Assembly: GCA_021809805.1 (NCBI GenBank)
Contig: JAJZKA010000016.1
Coordinates: 1 to 36,740 of the forward strand
Direction of reading: 5' to 3'
Length of the DNA stretch: 36,740 nucleotides
Source: Actinomycetes bacterium
GTDB taxonomy: Bacteria; Actinomycetota; Acidimicrobiia; Acidimicrobiales; Bog-793
The position numbers were made by a program, and so were the translations under genes. The notes below the pieces were generated by a model. That model saw nothing but the letters and a program-made list of their open reading frames with translations, was not told where the DNA came from and ran no database searches. Below are positions 19,269-28,079 of this stretch, in pieces. Within the stretch, counting starts at the first letter, position 1. Every line of letters starts with the position of its first letter.

Positions 19269-20543
19269 CTACAAGACGACGGGCGCGTTGCCCGTGCGCG
19301 TGATGTCAGCGCCGAGTGCCACGAGCCGGCTGGCGAGTTCGTCATAACCGCGATCGATGTGCGCGGCGCCATGGATCACGGTCTCCCCGTCCGCCACGAG
19401 GCCGGCAAGCACCAGTGCCGCACCCGCACGAATATCTGGAGCCCGCACCGGAGCGCCCGACAGGCGGCTCACGCCCCGCACCACGGCGTGGTGTCCGTCG
19501 GTCGTGATGTCCGCACCCATGCGAGCGAGCTCGTCGACGTAGCGAAAGCGTCCGGCGTAGAGGTTCTCGGTGACGATCGAGACGCCGCTCGCCAGCGAAA
19601 GGAGTGTCACGAGCATGGGCTTGTAGTCCGTCGCGACTCCCGGATAGGGCAGTGTGGCAATGTCCACTGGACCAGGGCGACCCTCGGCACGCGCCCGGAT
19701 CCCGGCCGGGCCGGCGTCGAGCTCGAGCCCTGCCGCGGCCAGCTTCACGAGCAACATGTCCATGTGCTCGGCGCGAGCGCCCGCGACGAGCACATCGCCC
19801 CCGGCAATCCCCGTCGCCACGAGGTACGTGGCGGCGGCGACCCGGTCCGGGAGCACGTCGTGGGTCGCGGGATGCAGCTCGTCGACCCCTTCGATCTCAA
19901 TCCGCGACGTCCCCGCTCCCTCGATGCGCGCCCCCATCGAGCAAAGGAGCGCGGCGAGATCCTCCACCTCGGGCTCGCGGGCGGCGTTCTCGATCACCGT
20001 TGTCCCCTTGGCGAGCACCGCGGCCATCACGACGTTGTCGGTGGTCGTATGGCTCGGATACTCAAGGACGATGCGTCGGCCAGCGAGGCGATCGCAGCGG
20101 GCGGTGAGCTCACCGTGCTCCATGGAGAACTCGGCGCCGAGCTCCTCGAACGCGCGCACGTGGAAGTCGATCGGCCGACCGCCGAAGTCGTCGCCCCCAG
20201 GCAGGGAGATCTTCGCCCAACCGAACCGTGCGAGCAGCGGCCCGAGCACAACGATCGAGGCGCGCATCTTCTCAACCAGCTCATAGGGAGCCACCGGCGT
20301 GCACTGCGCCGGGCAGACGACCGCGAGGTCGCCAGACGCCTCGCGCCGCACGCTCACCCCGAGCGCCGTGAGGATCTCGCCCATGATCGCGACATCGGTG
20401 ATCCTCGGCACGTTGCGCAGCACCGTCGTACCTTCGGCGAGCAGCGCCGCCGCCATCAGCTTGAGTGCCGAGTTCTTTGCGCCCTGGACCTGCACTTCAC
20501 CCCGCAGCGCTCCCGCCGGGCGCACGGTCAACCGCTCCTCCAC
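19269..20543 (-). CDS. murA: UDP-N-acetylglucosamine 1-carboxyvinyltransferase MurA, Asp type
   Basis: MurA transfers enolpyruvate from PEP to UDP-GlcNAc, the first committed step of peptidoglycan synthesis. The 424-residue protein has the [18 protein letters not shown]-terminus with Lys23-Asn24, [13 protein letters not shown], and the active-site loop [15 protein letters not shown]. In E. coli-type enzymes that loop is PGGCAIG with catalytic, fosfomycin-reactive Cys115; here the position is Asp118. Natural Asp variants, as in mycobacteria and chlamydiae, are active and fosfomycin-insensitive. GTG at 20543 is the start, with TAGGG about 8 nt upstream. It lies 33 bp after glpX and 2 bp before treS, so cell-wall and trehalose genes may share a transcript. 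Confidence 0.96.
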   Translation of the reverse strand: MEERLTVRPAGALRGEVQVQGAKNSALKLMAAALLAEGTTVLRNVPRITDVAIMGEILTALGVSVRREASGDLAVVCPAQCTPVAPYELVEKMRASIVVLGPLLARFGWAKISLPGGDDFGGRPIDFHVRAFEELGAEFSMEHGELTARCDRLAGRRIVLEYPSHTTTDNVVMAAVLAKGTTVIENAAREPEVEDLAALLCSMGARIEGAGTSRIEIEGVDELHPATHDVLPDRVAAATYLVATGIAGGDVLVAGARAEHMDMLLVKLAAAGLELDAGPAGIRARAEGRPGPVDIATLPYPGVATDYKPMLVTLLSLASGVSIVTENLYAGRFRYVDELARMGADITTDGHHAVVRGVSRLSGAPVRAPDIRAGAALVLAGLVADGETVIHGAAHIDRGYDELASRLVALGADITRTGNAPVVL

Positions 20544-20576
20544 CGCGCCGACCCTACTCGGCCCGACGGGGCAGCC

Positions 20577-21623
20577 TCAGCCCATCGCTTCGCCGGGCCC
20601 TTCTGGTCCGACGTCGATCAGGTGATACTGGCGCATCTTCTCGAGCCGGTGGTAGGCGGAGATGAAGCGCACCGTGCCTGACTGCGAGCGCACGACGAGC
20701 GACTGGGTGATCGCTCCCACGTTGGTGTAGCGGACGCCGTGCAAGAGCTCGCCATCAGTGATCCCGGTCGCCGCGAAGAAGCAGTTGTCGCTGTCCACGA
20801 GGTCGTCGAGGCTCAGCACGGCGTCCGGATCGAGGCCCGACGCGACCACGCGCCGACGCTCGGCCTCGTCGCGCGGCGCGAGCTTGCCCTGCAGTTCCCC
20901 GCCCATCCCCTTCAGCGCCGCGGCCGTGATCACCCCTTCGGGGGTCCCGCCGATGCCAAAGAGCACGTCGGCCCCCGACTCGGGCCAGGCGGTGGCGATC
21001 GCGCCGGCGACGTCCCCGTCAGGAATCAGCCGGATCCGTGCGCCGGCGATGCGGATCTCCTCGATCAGGTCCTCGTGACGGGGGCGGTCGAGCACGATCG
21101 CCGTGAGCTCGCCGACCGAGCTGCGCTTGGCCCGGGCGATCTCGCGCAGGTTCTCCTGCACACTCGCCTCGATCGACACCCGGCCGACGGCCTCGGCGCC
21201 GACCGCCAGCTTGTTCATGTAGAAGCACGGCCCGGGGTCGAACATCGTCCCGCGCTCGGCGATCGCGATCACCGAGAGCGCACCGCCGCGCCCAAAGGCG
21301 GTCGGCCGGGTTCCATCGATCGGGTCGACGGCGACGTCAACGGCAGGAAGCGAGCCGTCACCGATCCGCTCGCCGTTATAGAGCATGGGCGCCTCGTCCT
21401 TCTCGCCCTCGCCGATGACGACGACGCCGTCCATCGCCACCGTGGAGAGGGTGAAGCGCATGGCGTCGACCGCCGCACCGTCTGCTGCTTTAAGGTCGCC
21501 GCGGCCCATCCAGCGGCTGGCGGCGATCGCAGCGGATTCGGTGACCCTGGTCATCTCGAGCGCCAGGTTCCGGTCCGGGCGGATCCGGTCGCCGTTGTGC
21601 CCGAGGAGATCGCCACTCGTCAT
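20577..21623 (-). CDS. glpX: Class II fructose-1,6-bisphosphatase GlpX
   Basis: GlpX hydrolyses fructose-1,6-bisphosphate to fructose-6-phosphate in gluconeogenesis and, in autotrophs, the Calvin cycle. The 348-residue product has normal length. Metal-site motifs are visible: VVVIGEGEKDEAPM (about 67-80) and VAVDPIDGTRPTAFG (97-111), followed by a GGTPEGVITAAALKGMGG segment typical of the family. ATG at 21623 is the first start with a family-like N-terminus; the ribosome site is weak. It is the first gene of a possible glpX-murA-treS-mak unit. Actinobacteria commonly rely on GlpX as their main FBPase. Confidence 0.95.
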   Translation of the reverse strand: MTSGDLLGHNGDRIRPDRNLALEMTRVTESAAIAASRWMGRGDLKAADGAAVDAMRFTLSTVAMDGVVVIGEGEKDEAPMLYNGERIGDGSLPAVDVAVDPIDGTRPTAFGRGGALSVIAIAERGTMFDPGPCFYMNKLAVGAEAVGRVSIEASVQENLREIARAKRSSVGELTAIVLDRPRHEDLIEEIRIAGARIRLIPDGDVAGAIATAWPESGADVLFGIGGTPEGVITAAALKGMGGELQGKLAPRDEAERRRVVASGLDPDAVLSLDDLVDSDNCFFAATGITDGELLHGVRYTNVGAITQSLVVRSQSGTVRFISAYHRLEKMRQYHLIDVGPEGPGEAMG

Positions 21624-22109
21624 GGCTGCACGATAACGGGGCGCGTCGAGCCGCGGTCACTGGTGCGGCCGTATCTCTTCAGGTGCGTCCGCGGGCGCCT
21701 GTGATTCGGGCCCGTGCGGCCGGCGGCCTTCGCCGAGCTCAGCTCACCGGGCAGGCAGACGTGGACCGCGCGAATCGCCAAAAGGCGCGCCGCAATCGCC
21801 GGGCGAGGCTCGATGTTGCCAGATGCCATCCTCCGTGCCGATCCGCTCGGCCCCCACCACGTCTTGATCAACCGCGAGGGCGGGAAGGCCGCGTTCGGCG
21901 TCTCGGTGAGCGCGCCCTCCATGTCGTGGGGCCGCGGGCAACCCTTCGCCATCGCGCTCGCCGATTTCGAATGGGATCTCAGTGCCACTGGCTTTGAGGT
22001 GGGCAACCCGGTGCCCGGCGTAGGCGTTCTTGCACGACCCGTCTGGAAATCTGATCGGGTTGCAAGAGCTCCCTGCCGGGCACCGCTGAGCCCGGTCGTT
22101 GCGTTGCGC
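21624..22109. other. 486-bp gap between uxaC and glpX
   Basis: No intact gene is convincing in this stretch. It must contain the glpX promoter and the end of the uronate operon transcript. The only protein similarity I see is a plus-strand fragment resembling the C-terminus of a VOC/glyoxalase domain (21942-22089), broken by a frameshift. No tRNA-like structure or transposon end was recognised. Confidence 0.5.
21942..22089 (+). pseudogene. Frameshifted remnant of a VOC/glyoxalase-superfamily gene
   Basis: In one plus-strand frame the sequence reads PFAIALADFEWDLSATG followed by FEVGNPVPGVG. One base later (around 22026) the frame shifts and continues FLHDPSGNLIGLQEL and a TGA at 22087-22089. 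The last block is the characteristic C-terminal strand of VOC domains (F-x-DPxGNxIxL). Joined across the shift, the two parts read as one domain end, although about nine residues seem missing from the central helix. An in-frame TAG at 22021 stops the second frame upstream. The N-terminal half is not recognisable. This looks like a decayed gene; a sequencing error could explain the shift but not the missing part. Confidence 0.4.
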
Positions 22110-23540
22110 CTACAGCTTGAAGACCGCCTTGGGTGTGTCATAGGCGTATCCCTTGGCAAGAGCGACCGCCTCATCCTCGCCGATGCGATGCTCGGCGACG
22201 ACGCGGGCGAGATACGCGGCACACGAGCGGCGCGCCACATCATGGCGTGCCCCGATGCCGCACAGCGAGCGCGTGTCGTCGACAAATCCCGAGCAATTGG
22301 CGATTCCGGCAACCTCTCCGACGGCCGCGAAGGCTCGCGCCATGGCGTCGGGGGCGTCGAGGAACCACCATGGTGCCCCCGCGTACAGCGAAGGGAAGTA
22401 GCTCACGAGCGGGCCGATCTCGCGCGAATACAAGGTCTCGTCGATCGTGTAGAGCACGGCACGAAACCCTGGGTTGTCGCCAAAACGCGACAGCATTGGC
22501 CGGAGCGTACGCGTGTACTCGACGTTGACTGGGAAGTCCTGACCGACGTCTTGGCCGAAACGCTCGAAGACCGAGCGGCTGTAATCACGCGCCACCCCGA
22601 GGTGCAGCTGCATCACGAGCCCGTCGTCGACCGCCATTCGCGCCAACTCGCTCACCATGTGACCCTTGAAGGCCTCGATCTGTGCGGCGTTCGCCTCACC
22701 GGCACGCACCGCCCGGTACAGGCGCGCGGCATCGGCCTCGGGCAGGTGCTCGGTCGTGGTGATCTCGACACCGTGGTCACTCGCGGTTGCGCCGCGCTCG
22801 CGGAACGCGTCGCGGCGCTGCTCGAGCGCGCGCACGAGTCCGGCATAGTCGCTGAGATCGATCCCGGTCACCTGCTCGAGCGCGGTCAGGTTCTCGGTAA
22901 AGTCCGCTCGATTCGGGTCGACGACGCCGTCGGGGCGGAACGTCGGCAGCAGGCGCCCCGTGAAACTCGAGTCGCCGAGCAGGGCGTCGTGCACGGCCAG
23001 GTCGGCGGCCGGCGGATCCGTGGTCGTCAGCACTTCGAGGTTGAAGCGCCGATACAACGAACGTGGACGGAGCTCGTCACGCTGGAGCATCGCCACGCAG
23101 TGGTCATAGGAGGAGTCCGCCGTCTCGGGCGAGGGCCGCTCCTCGAGCTCGAAGAGGTCCGACAGGATGTGTTCGAGCCAAAGGCGCGACGGGGTCCCGC
23201 CGAGCGCCTCCCAATGCGTGCACAGCGCGCGCCAAATCTCCCGTCCTTCGAGCGGGTGGTCTTGCTCGTCGCCTGGTGCGCCGGGACGGCTGCGCGTCCC
23301 GAGTGCATCGAGCGACAACCCTCGGGCGTGCAGCAGCCGGACCACGTAGTGGTCGCTCGACACCAAGAGGTGCGCAGGATCGCTGAAAGGCTCATTGTCG
23401 CGAAACAAGCGGGCATCGAGGTGCCCGTGGGGGGAGAGCAGCGGCAAGCGCGAGATCTCGTGATAGATCGTGCGCGCGATGGCGCGCACCCCCGGCTCAG
23501 CGGGGAAGAGGCGATCGGGATTGAGTTTTAACGGCGTCAT
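22110..23540 (-). CDS. uxaC: Glucuronate isomerase UxaC
   Basis: UxaC isomerises D-glucuronate to D-fructuronate (and galacturonate to tagaturonate), the first step of hexuronate breakdown in the cytosol. The 476-residue amidohydrolase-superfamily protein shows LSPHGHLDARLFRDNEPF near the N-terminus, NLEVLTTTDPPAAD, VEYTRTLRPML and a C-terminal GFVDDTRSLCGIGARHDVA block, all typical of the family. ATG at 23540 is preceded by AAGGAG at 4 nt; an upstream TTG in the same frame has no ribosome site. It lies 66 bp after the UxuB-type dehydrogenase and is last in the lacI-uxuB-uxaC order. Confidence 0.94.
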   Translation of the reverse strand: MTPLKLNPDRLFPAEPGVRAIARTIYHEISRLPLLSPHGHLDARLFRDNEPFSDPAHLLVSSDHYVVRLLHARGLSLDALGTRSRPGAPGDEQDHPLEGREIWRALCTHWEALGGTPSRLWLEHILSDLFELEERPSPETADSSYDHCVAMLQRDELRPRSLYRRFNLEVLTTTDPPAADLAVHDALLGDSSFTGRLLPTFRPDGVVDPNRADFTENLTALEQVTGIDLSDYAGLVRALEQRRDAFRERGATASDHGVEITTTEHLPEADAARLYRAVRAGEANAAQIEAFKGHMVSELARMAVDDGLVMQLHLGVARDYSRSVFERFGQDVGQDFPVNVEYTRTLRPMLSRFGDNPGFRAVLYTIDETLYSREIGPLVSYFPSLYAGAPWWFLDAPDAMARAFAAVGEVAGIANCSGFVDDTRSLCGIGARHDVARRSCAAYLARVVAEHRIGEDEAVALAKGYAYDTPKAVFKL

Positions 23541-23606
23541 GGTTCTCCTTCTTGTGCCATCTGGCAACCCTCTGCTCGAAAGCGGCGCGCCGGCGCCACG
23601 AGCTCC

Positions 23607-25091
23607 TCACTGGCGATCGAGCTGCGCGAGCACCGCGAGCACCGGGGCGGACTGCAAGGAAGCGATCGACTCAGCGAGCAGTCCGCGCAGGCGCTCGTCA
23701 CCGCCGAGCTCATCACCGAACAGCTCGCGCACGGACAAGAATCGTTCAGCCCGCTCGCTCGGGGTGCTGGTACCACCGAGGCGCTCCCGGATCGTGCCGG
23801 CGAGCGGGTCACTCACCGAGAACGGTCGGTTGTTCTCGTCGTGCCCCTCGGTGATCGCCTGCAGGTAGGCGGCGAGCACGAGCACCGAGCGGCGCGGCAA
23901 CACCCCGGCGGCAAGGCGCTCGGCCACGGTGCCGAGCACGCGCTGGGGAAGCTTTTGAGACCCGTCCCCGGCCACCTGCAAGGTCCGGTAACCAAGCAGC
24001 GGGTTGGCGAAACGCTCGAGCACCTCGTCGCGATAGCGCGCGAAATCGAGCCCAACAGGGAGCGCCAGGGTCGGCTCGACCTCCTCGTCGATAAAAGCGC
24101 GGGAAAAGCGCGCGATCGCCTCGCTTTGGAGCGCCGCGGCGATCTCCTCGTAACCGGCGAGCAAGCCGAGGTAGGCGATGGCCGAGTGCGTGCCGTTCAA
24201 CGCGCGCAGCTTGAGCGTTTCGTAGGGCGCGACGTCGCCGACGAGCTCGACACCGACGCCAGCGAGGTCGGGGAGGCCGGGCCCGAGCCTCCGTTCGAGG
24301 ACCCACTGGGTGAAGGGCTCGGTCAGCACGGGGGCGCGATCTTCGACCCCGAGGACCTCGCTGACGAGCCGCCGGTGTTGATCGGTCGCCGCCGGAACGA
24401 TGCGGTCCACCATCGAGCAGGGGAAGAAGACCTGCGTGTCGATGTAGTCCGCCAATCCCGCGTCGAAGCGGCCGGGCAGCTCCAAGAACTCCGAGATCAA
24501 CCCCGCCAGCACCGCGCCGTTCGAGGGCAGGTTGTCGCACGAGGCAATGGTGATCGGACCGGCGTCGCGGCGCCGGCGGGCCTCGAGTCCGCGGACGAGC
24601 TGACCGAGGACCGTCGCCGGCGGCGCCCCGCCGGCATCCGCGAGCACGTCCTTGTCGTCACGGCGCAGTCGTCGCGTGGCCGGGTCGTGGTGGTAGCCCT
24701 TCTCGGTCACCGTCAAGGTCACGAGTCGCACCGCCGGATCGCTCAGCTGCTCGATCAATAGGTCGTTCTCGCGCTGGGCGAAATGCGCCTCGCGCAGCGA
24801 GGCGATGACGGTGATCGAGCTGTGCTCGCCAGTCGCGACCCGCAGCGAGTACAGGCCGTCCTGGGCGGCGAGGACGTCGCTCGCATCCGCGCTCCGCTCG
24901 CTGTAGGCCGAGACCCCGAAGTGGCGGTCACCGCTCGCGGCCGCGGCACGCTCGAGGTAGGAGAGCTGGTGACCTCGGTTGAAGCCACCAACGCCGAGGT
25001 GCACGACCCCGAGGGTCAGCTCTCTTGGATCGACCGGGCTGCGGTGCTCGCTTGCAAGCGTGTCGTAGGTCGACAGGCTCAACGTCGCCAT
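23607..25091 (-). CDS. uxuB: Mannitol-dehydrogenase-family oxidoreductase, probable fructuronate reductase
   Basis: A 494-residue long-chain polyol dehydrogenase. The N-terminal Rossmann motif reads GVVHLGVGGFNRGHQ (about 28-42); CDNLPSNG (186-193) and the catalytic KLRALNGTHS (Lys295, Asn300, His303) define the family. Enzymes of this family act on mannitol, fructuronate, tagaturonate or altronate. The position beside uxaC makes fructuronate reductase (UxuB, giving D-mannonate) the best assignment. ATG at 25091 is preceded by AAGGAG at 5 nt; the longer open frame upstream is lacI sequence read in another frame. It follows the LacI gene by 25 bp. Confidence 0.85.
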   Translation of the reverse strand: MATLSLSTYDTLASEHRSPVDPRELTLGVVHLGVGGFNRGHQLSYLERAAAASGDRHFGVSAYSERSADASDVLAAQDGLYSLRVATGEHSSITVIASLREAHFAQRENDLLIEQLSDPAVRLVTLTVTEKGYHHDPATRRLRRDDKDVLADAGGAPPATVLGQLVRGLEARRRRDAGPITIASCDNLPSNGAVLAGLISEFLELPGRFDAGLADYIDTQVFFPCSMVDRIVPAATDQHRRLVSEVLGVEDRAPVLTEPFTQWVLERRLGPGLPDLAGVGVELVGDVAPYETLKLRALNGTHSAIAYLGLLAGYEEIAAALQSEAIARFSRAFIDEEVEPTLALPVGLDFARYRDEVLERFANPLLGYRTLQVAGDGSQKLPQRVLGTVAERLAAGVLPRRSVLVLAAYLQAITEGHDENNRPFSVSDPLAGTIRERLGGTSTPSERAERFLSVRELFGDELGGDERLRGLLAESIASLQSAPVLAVLAQLDRQ

Positions 25092-25116
25092 CAGGACTCC
25101 TTCCCGGCCAGCCGGC

Positions 25117-26196
25117 TCAACGGACCACCATCGCTCGCGGACCCGGGCGCGCCTCGCGATCCCGCCGACCGCGCCAGTGTGAGTCGCGCAGCACGAGCTT
25201 GGAGGAAAGCACGACCCGGCCGGCTTCAGCCAGCGCTGCCTTGGAGATGAGCATCCGTGCGACCGTCTGGCCCATCTCGGCGGTGGGTTGTTCGACGACG
25301 GTGACCGCCGGCTCGACGAGCGAGGCGAAGATCCCATCGCCGAAGCCGACCACGGCGAGGTCATCGGGCCACGCGAGGCCGCGCTCACGCAGGCCCATCA
25401 GTACCCCCGAGGTCAAGATCGCGCTGGTCGAGAAGATGGCATCGGGCCGACGCTCAGCGCGCAGAAGCCACGCCACCGCTCGCCGCCCCTCGTCATAGGT
25501 GAACTCGCCGGTGTACATGCGGCTCTCGTCGCGTGGCAGGCCACCGGCGGCGAGTGCCGCCAGGTAGCCCTCGGTGCGCTCGCGCGCCGTCGAGACCCGC
25601 GCCGGCCCGTTGACGAGGGCGATCCGCTCGAAGCCCGCCTCGACAAGGACCATCGTCGCCCGCCGGGCGCTCTCGCAGTTGTCCATCACGACGCACGGGT
25701 ACTGGCCGCCCGCGTCGCGGTCCATCACGACGACCGGCAGGCCGCGACGGGCAAGGGCGTGGGTCGCCGGGGAGATCTCGCCGGCAGGGGTGATCGCCAA
25801 TGCGTCGATGCGCGGGGACAAGGCCGCCACGAGCTCGTCCTCGAGCTGCGCGTCCTCGCCGCTCGGCGCGAGCAGGATGCGGTGGCCCTCTCGGCGCAGC
25901 GCCTCGTCCAGCGCACCGACGACGGCGCCGAAGAAGCTGTTGGTGACGTCGGGCACGACCACGCCGATCGTGAGGGGCCGCGTCCGGCGGCGGCCGCGAG
26001 GCCGCAACTCATAGCCGATCTCCGCGGCCGCGCGCTCGACCCGCAGACGCTTGGCATCGCTCACGCCCCGGCGGCCCTGCCCGAGCGCGCAGGAGGCCGT
26101 GGCAAGTGAGACCCCGGCGCGCGCCGCGACGTCGCGCAGCGTCGGCAGCCCACGAGCACCACCATTGTTCGCGTTGTTGTTCGCGACGTTGGTCAT
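25117..26196 (-). CDS. LacI-family transcriptional regulator of the uronate cluster
   Basis: A 359-residue regulator with an N-terminal helix-turn-helix (LPTLRDVAARAGVSLATAS, 18-35), a hinge, and a periplasmic-binding-like effector domain beginning IGVVVPDVTNSFFGAVV. The recognition helix reads LATASCALGQ where most LacI proteins have TVSRALN, so the usual Arg is Cys36 and the operator may differ from the common LacI palindrome. ATG at 26196 is chosen because GGAGGGGG lies 4 nt upstream; an Asn-rich tail (MTNVANNNANNGG) precedes the helix-turn-helix. It is the first gene of lacI-uxuB-uxaC and probably autoregulates the operon in response to a uronate intermediate. Confidence 0.9.
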   Translation of the reverse strand: MTNVANNNANNGGARGLPTLRDVAARAGVSLATASCALGQGRRGVSDAKRLRVERAAAEIGYELRPRGRRRTRPLTIGVVVPDVTNSFFGAVVGALDEALRREGHRILLAPSGEDAQLEDELVAALSPRIDALAITPAGEISPATHALARRGLPVVVMDRDAGGQYPCVVMDNCESARRATMVLVEAGFERIALVNGPARVSTARERTEGYLAALAAGGLPRDESRMYTGEFTYDEGRRAVAWLLRAERRPDAIFSTSAILTSGVLMGLRERGLAWPDDLAVVGFGDGIFASLVEPAVTVVEQPTAEMGQTVARMLISKAALAEAGRVVLSSKLVLRDSHWRGRRDREARPGPRAMVVR

Positions 26197-26273
26197 CGAG
26201 CCCCCTCCGGACTCCCACCAGTGCGGACAATCTAGCGCGATTCCGGCTGCAGGCTTTCGAACAATCCTTGCGA

Positions 26274-28079
26274 TCAGCGCGTCGCGTTCAGCGCCCCAGC
26301 GGACCACGCCGAGAAGAGCGCGGCGTAACTGCCGCCCAGTGCCATCAGCTCGGCGTGCGGACCGAGCTCGACGATCCGTCCCTCCGCGACGACCGCGATG
26401 CGGTCGGCCCGCTCGGCCGTGGTGAGGCGATGAGCGACCGTCACCGTCGTGCGGTTGACGGCAAGCACGCTGACCGCGTGCTCGACCTCGAGCTCAGTTC
26501 CCGGGTCCAGACTCGAGGTCGCCTCGTCAAGGACGAGCACCGCAGGGTCCGCAAGCGCGGCACGCGCGAGCGAGACGAGCTGGCGCTCTCCCGCAGAAAG
26601 TCGAGAGCCGCGCTCGCCGACATCACCGTGCAGGCCACCCTGCAACGACAGCAGGTGGCGATCGATCCCGAGCCGCTCGAGCACCGCCAGGACCTCGGAC
26701 TCGCTGGCCTCTACATTGCCCATCTTGATGTTGTCGAGCACGCTCCCCCGGAACAAGAAGCCTTCCTGGGGCACGACCACCACCCGCCGGCGCAGCTCGG
26801 CGATCGTCGCCCGAGCGAGCGCAACCCCGCCGAAGCGGACCTCCCCCACGGTCGGGTCGTAGAGGCGGCCGATCAACTTGGCAAGGGTCGACTTGCCCGC
26901 ACCGGTCGGTCCGACGAGCACGAGGTGCTCGCCGGGTGCGATCACAAGGGTGACGTCGACAAGGGCGTTCGGCGCGGCGACGTGTTCCTTGCCGTCGTGC
27001 TGGGTTCGGGGCGGGTAGGCGAAACCGACATGATCGAGCTCGAGCGCGCCGTGAGGCGCAAGGGCGACCGGATGGGGCGGATCCTGCATCGTCGGTTCCA
27101 CGCTGAGCAGCGAGAAGACCGTGCCGAGCGCCGCACCCGAGGACTGCAGCAGGTCAAAGAGCTGGCTCACGCTCTGCACGGCGGCAAAGAGGTTCGTCGT
27201 GTACAAGATGAACGCGGCAACGACGCCCACGGAGGTGAGGTGGAGGTGCACGAACACGCCGCCGAGTACGAGCAAGGCGGCGGCCGAGAGCACGCCGCTC
27301 CCCTCGACGAGCGGGAAGAAGCGGGCGCTGAGGCGGGCAGTATCAAGCGTCGCTTCAAGCTGTTGTTTGTTGCGCACGCCGAACTGGCGCTCGAGGCGAC
27401 GCTCTTGACGGAATGCCTGGACGACTCGGACGCCGGCGAGGCCCTCGTCCAAGGTGGCGAGAGTGTCGCCAATGCGGTGACGCACCAAGGTGTAGGCCCG
27501 CGTGGAGGTGACGCGGTAGCGGGCGGCCGCCAGGGTCACGGGAATGAGGCAGATCACCGTGACCCCGAACAGCACCGGCGACATCACCACGAGCACGATG
27601 AGCGAGGTGAAGAACAGGCCGACGCTGGTGAGAAAACTCCCGATCCCGCTTTGAACCAGCGACTCCAGCACGTCGATGTCGGCGGTCATCCGGGCGAGCA
27701 GCTGAGCGGAACTCTCACTTTCGAAGAAGGCCAGGGGCTGTGCGAGGAGATGGCGGAACACCCGCTTGCGCAGGTCGTTCAAGATCAGCTCACCCGTGCC
27801 TGACAGCATCCGCGTCTGAACGCGGCTGAAGAAGAAGAAGCCGAGCGCCAAGCAGAGATAGAGCACACCTGCCACCTCGATCACGCGCGCGTCGTGATGG
27901 TGAACGAGGCCGTGGTTGATGGCATAGCTGACAAGGGCCGGCCCCGCCAGCACGCAGGCGAGCGAGCCGAGGAGCGTCGACAACGCGATCGCGAGGTCGC
28001 GCCGGTAGGGTCGCAGCAGCCCAAGCGACGGCCGCAGGATCGGAACGCCGACGATCCCTTTGGTGCGCTCGTCAGTCAT
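26274..28079 (-). CDS. ABC exporter half-transporter, catalytic-type subunit
   Basis: A 601-residue half-transporter: an N-terminal six-helix exporter domain (about 20-325) followed by a nucleotide-binding domain. Walker A GPTGAGKST is at 390-398, the Q-loop Gln438 in VVVPQEGFLF, signature LSAGE (494-498) instead of LSGGQ, Walker B VLVLDEATS with catalytic Glu519, and the switch His550. ATG at 28079 overlaps the stop of the upstream ABC gene by 8 bp, which fixes the start; upstream frame is not real. With the neighbouring gene it forms a heterodimeric type IV exporter like TM287/288, BmrCD or mycobacterial Rv1272c/Rv1273c. The substrate is unknown, perhaps lipid or drug. Confidence 0.92.
   Translation of the reverse strand: MTDERTKGIVGVPILRPSLGLLRPYRRDLAIALSTLLGSLACVLAGPALVSYAINHGLVHHHDARVIEVAGVLYLCLALGFFFFSRVQTRMLSGTGELILNDLRKRVFRHLLAQPLAFFESESSAQLLARMTADIDVLESLVQSGIGSFLTSVGLFFTSLIVLVVMSPVLFGVTVICLIPVTLAAARYRVTSTRAYTLVRHRIGDTLATLDEGLAGVRVVQAFRQERRLERQFGVRNKQQLEATLDTARLSARFFPLVEGSGVLSAAALLVLGGVFVHLHLTSVGVVAAFILYTTNLFAAVQSVSQLFDLLQSSGAALGTVFSLLSVEPTMQDPPHPVALAPHGALELDHVGFAYPPRTQHDGKEHVAAPNALVDVTLVIAPGEHLVLVGPTGAGKSTLAKLIGRLYDPTVGEVRFGGVALARATIAELRRRVVVVPQEGFLFRGSVLDNIKMGNVEASESEVLAVLERLGIDRHLLSLQGGLHGDVGERGSRLSAGERQLVSLARAALADPAVLVLDEATSSLDPGTELEVEHAVSVLAVNRTTVTVAHRLTTAERADRIAVVAEGRIVELGPHAELMALGGSYAALFSAWSAGALNATR

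Noticed and set aside
21714-23531. 605-codon plus-strand open frame opposite uxaC
   Set aside because: Most of it is antisense to uxaC. Only the short stretch before 22026 shows any protein similarity, reported as a VOC remnant.
26197-26273. Possible LacI operator upstream of the regulator gene
   Set aside because: I found only short direct repeats (ACAATC twice) and a CTGCAG palindrome, not a convincing operator.
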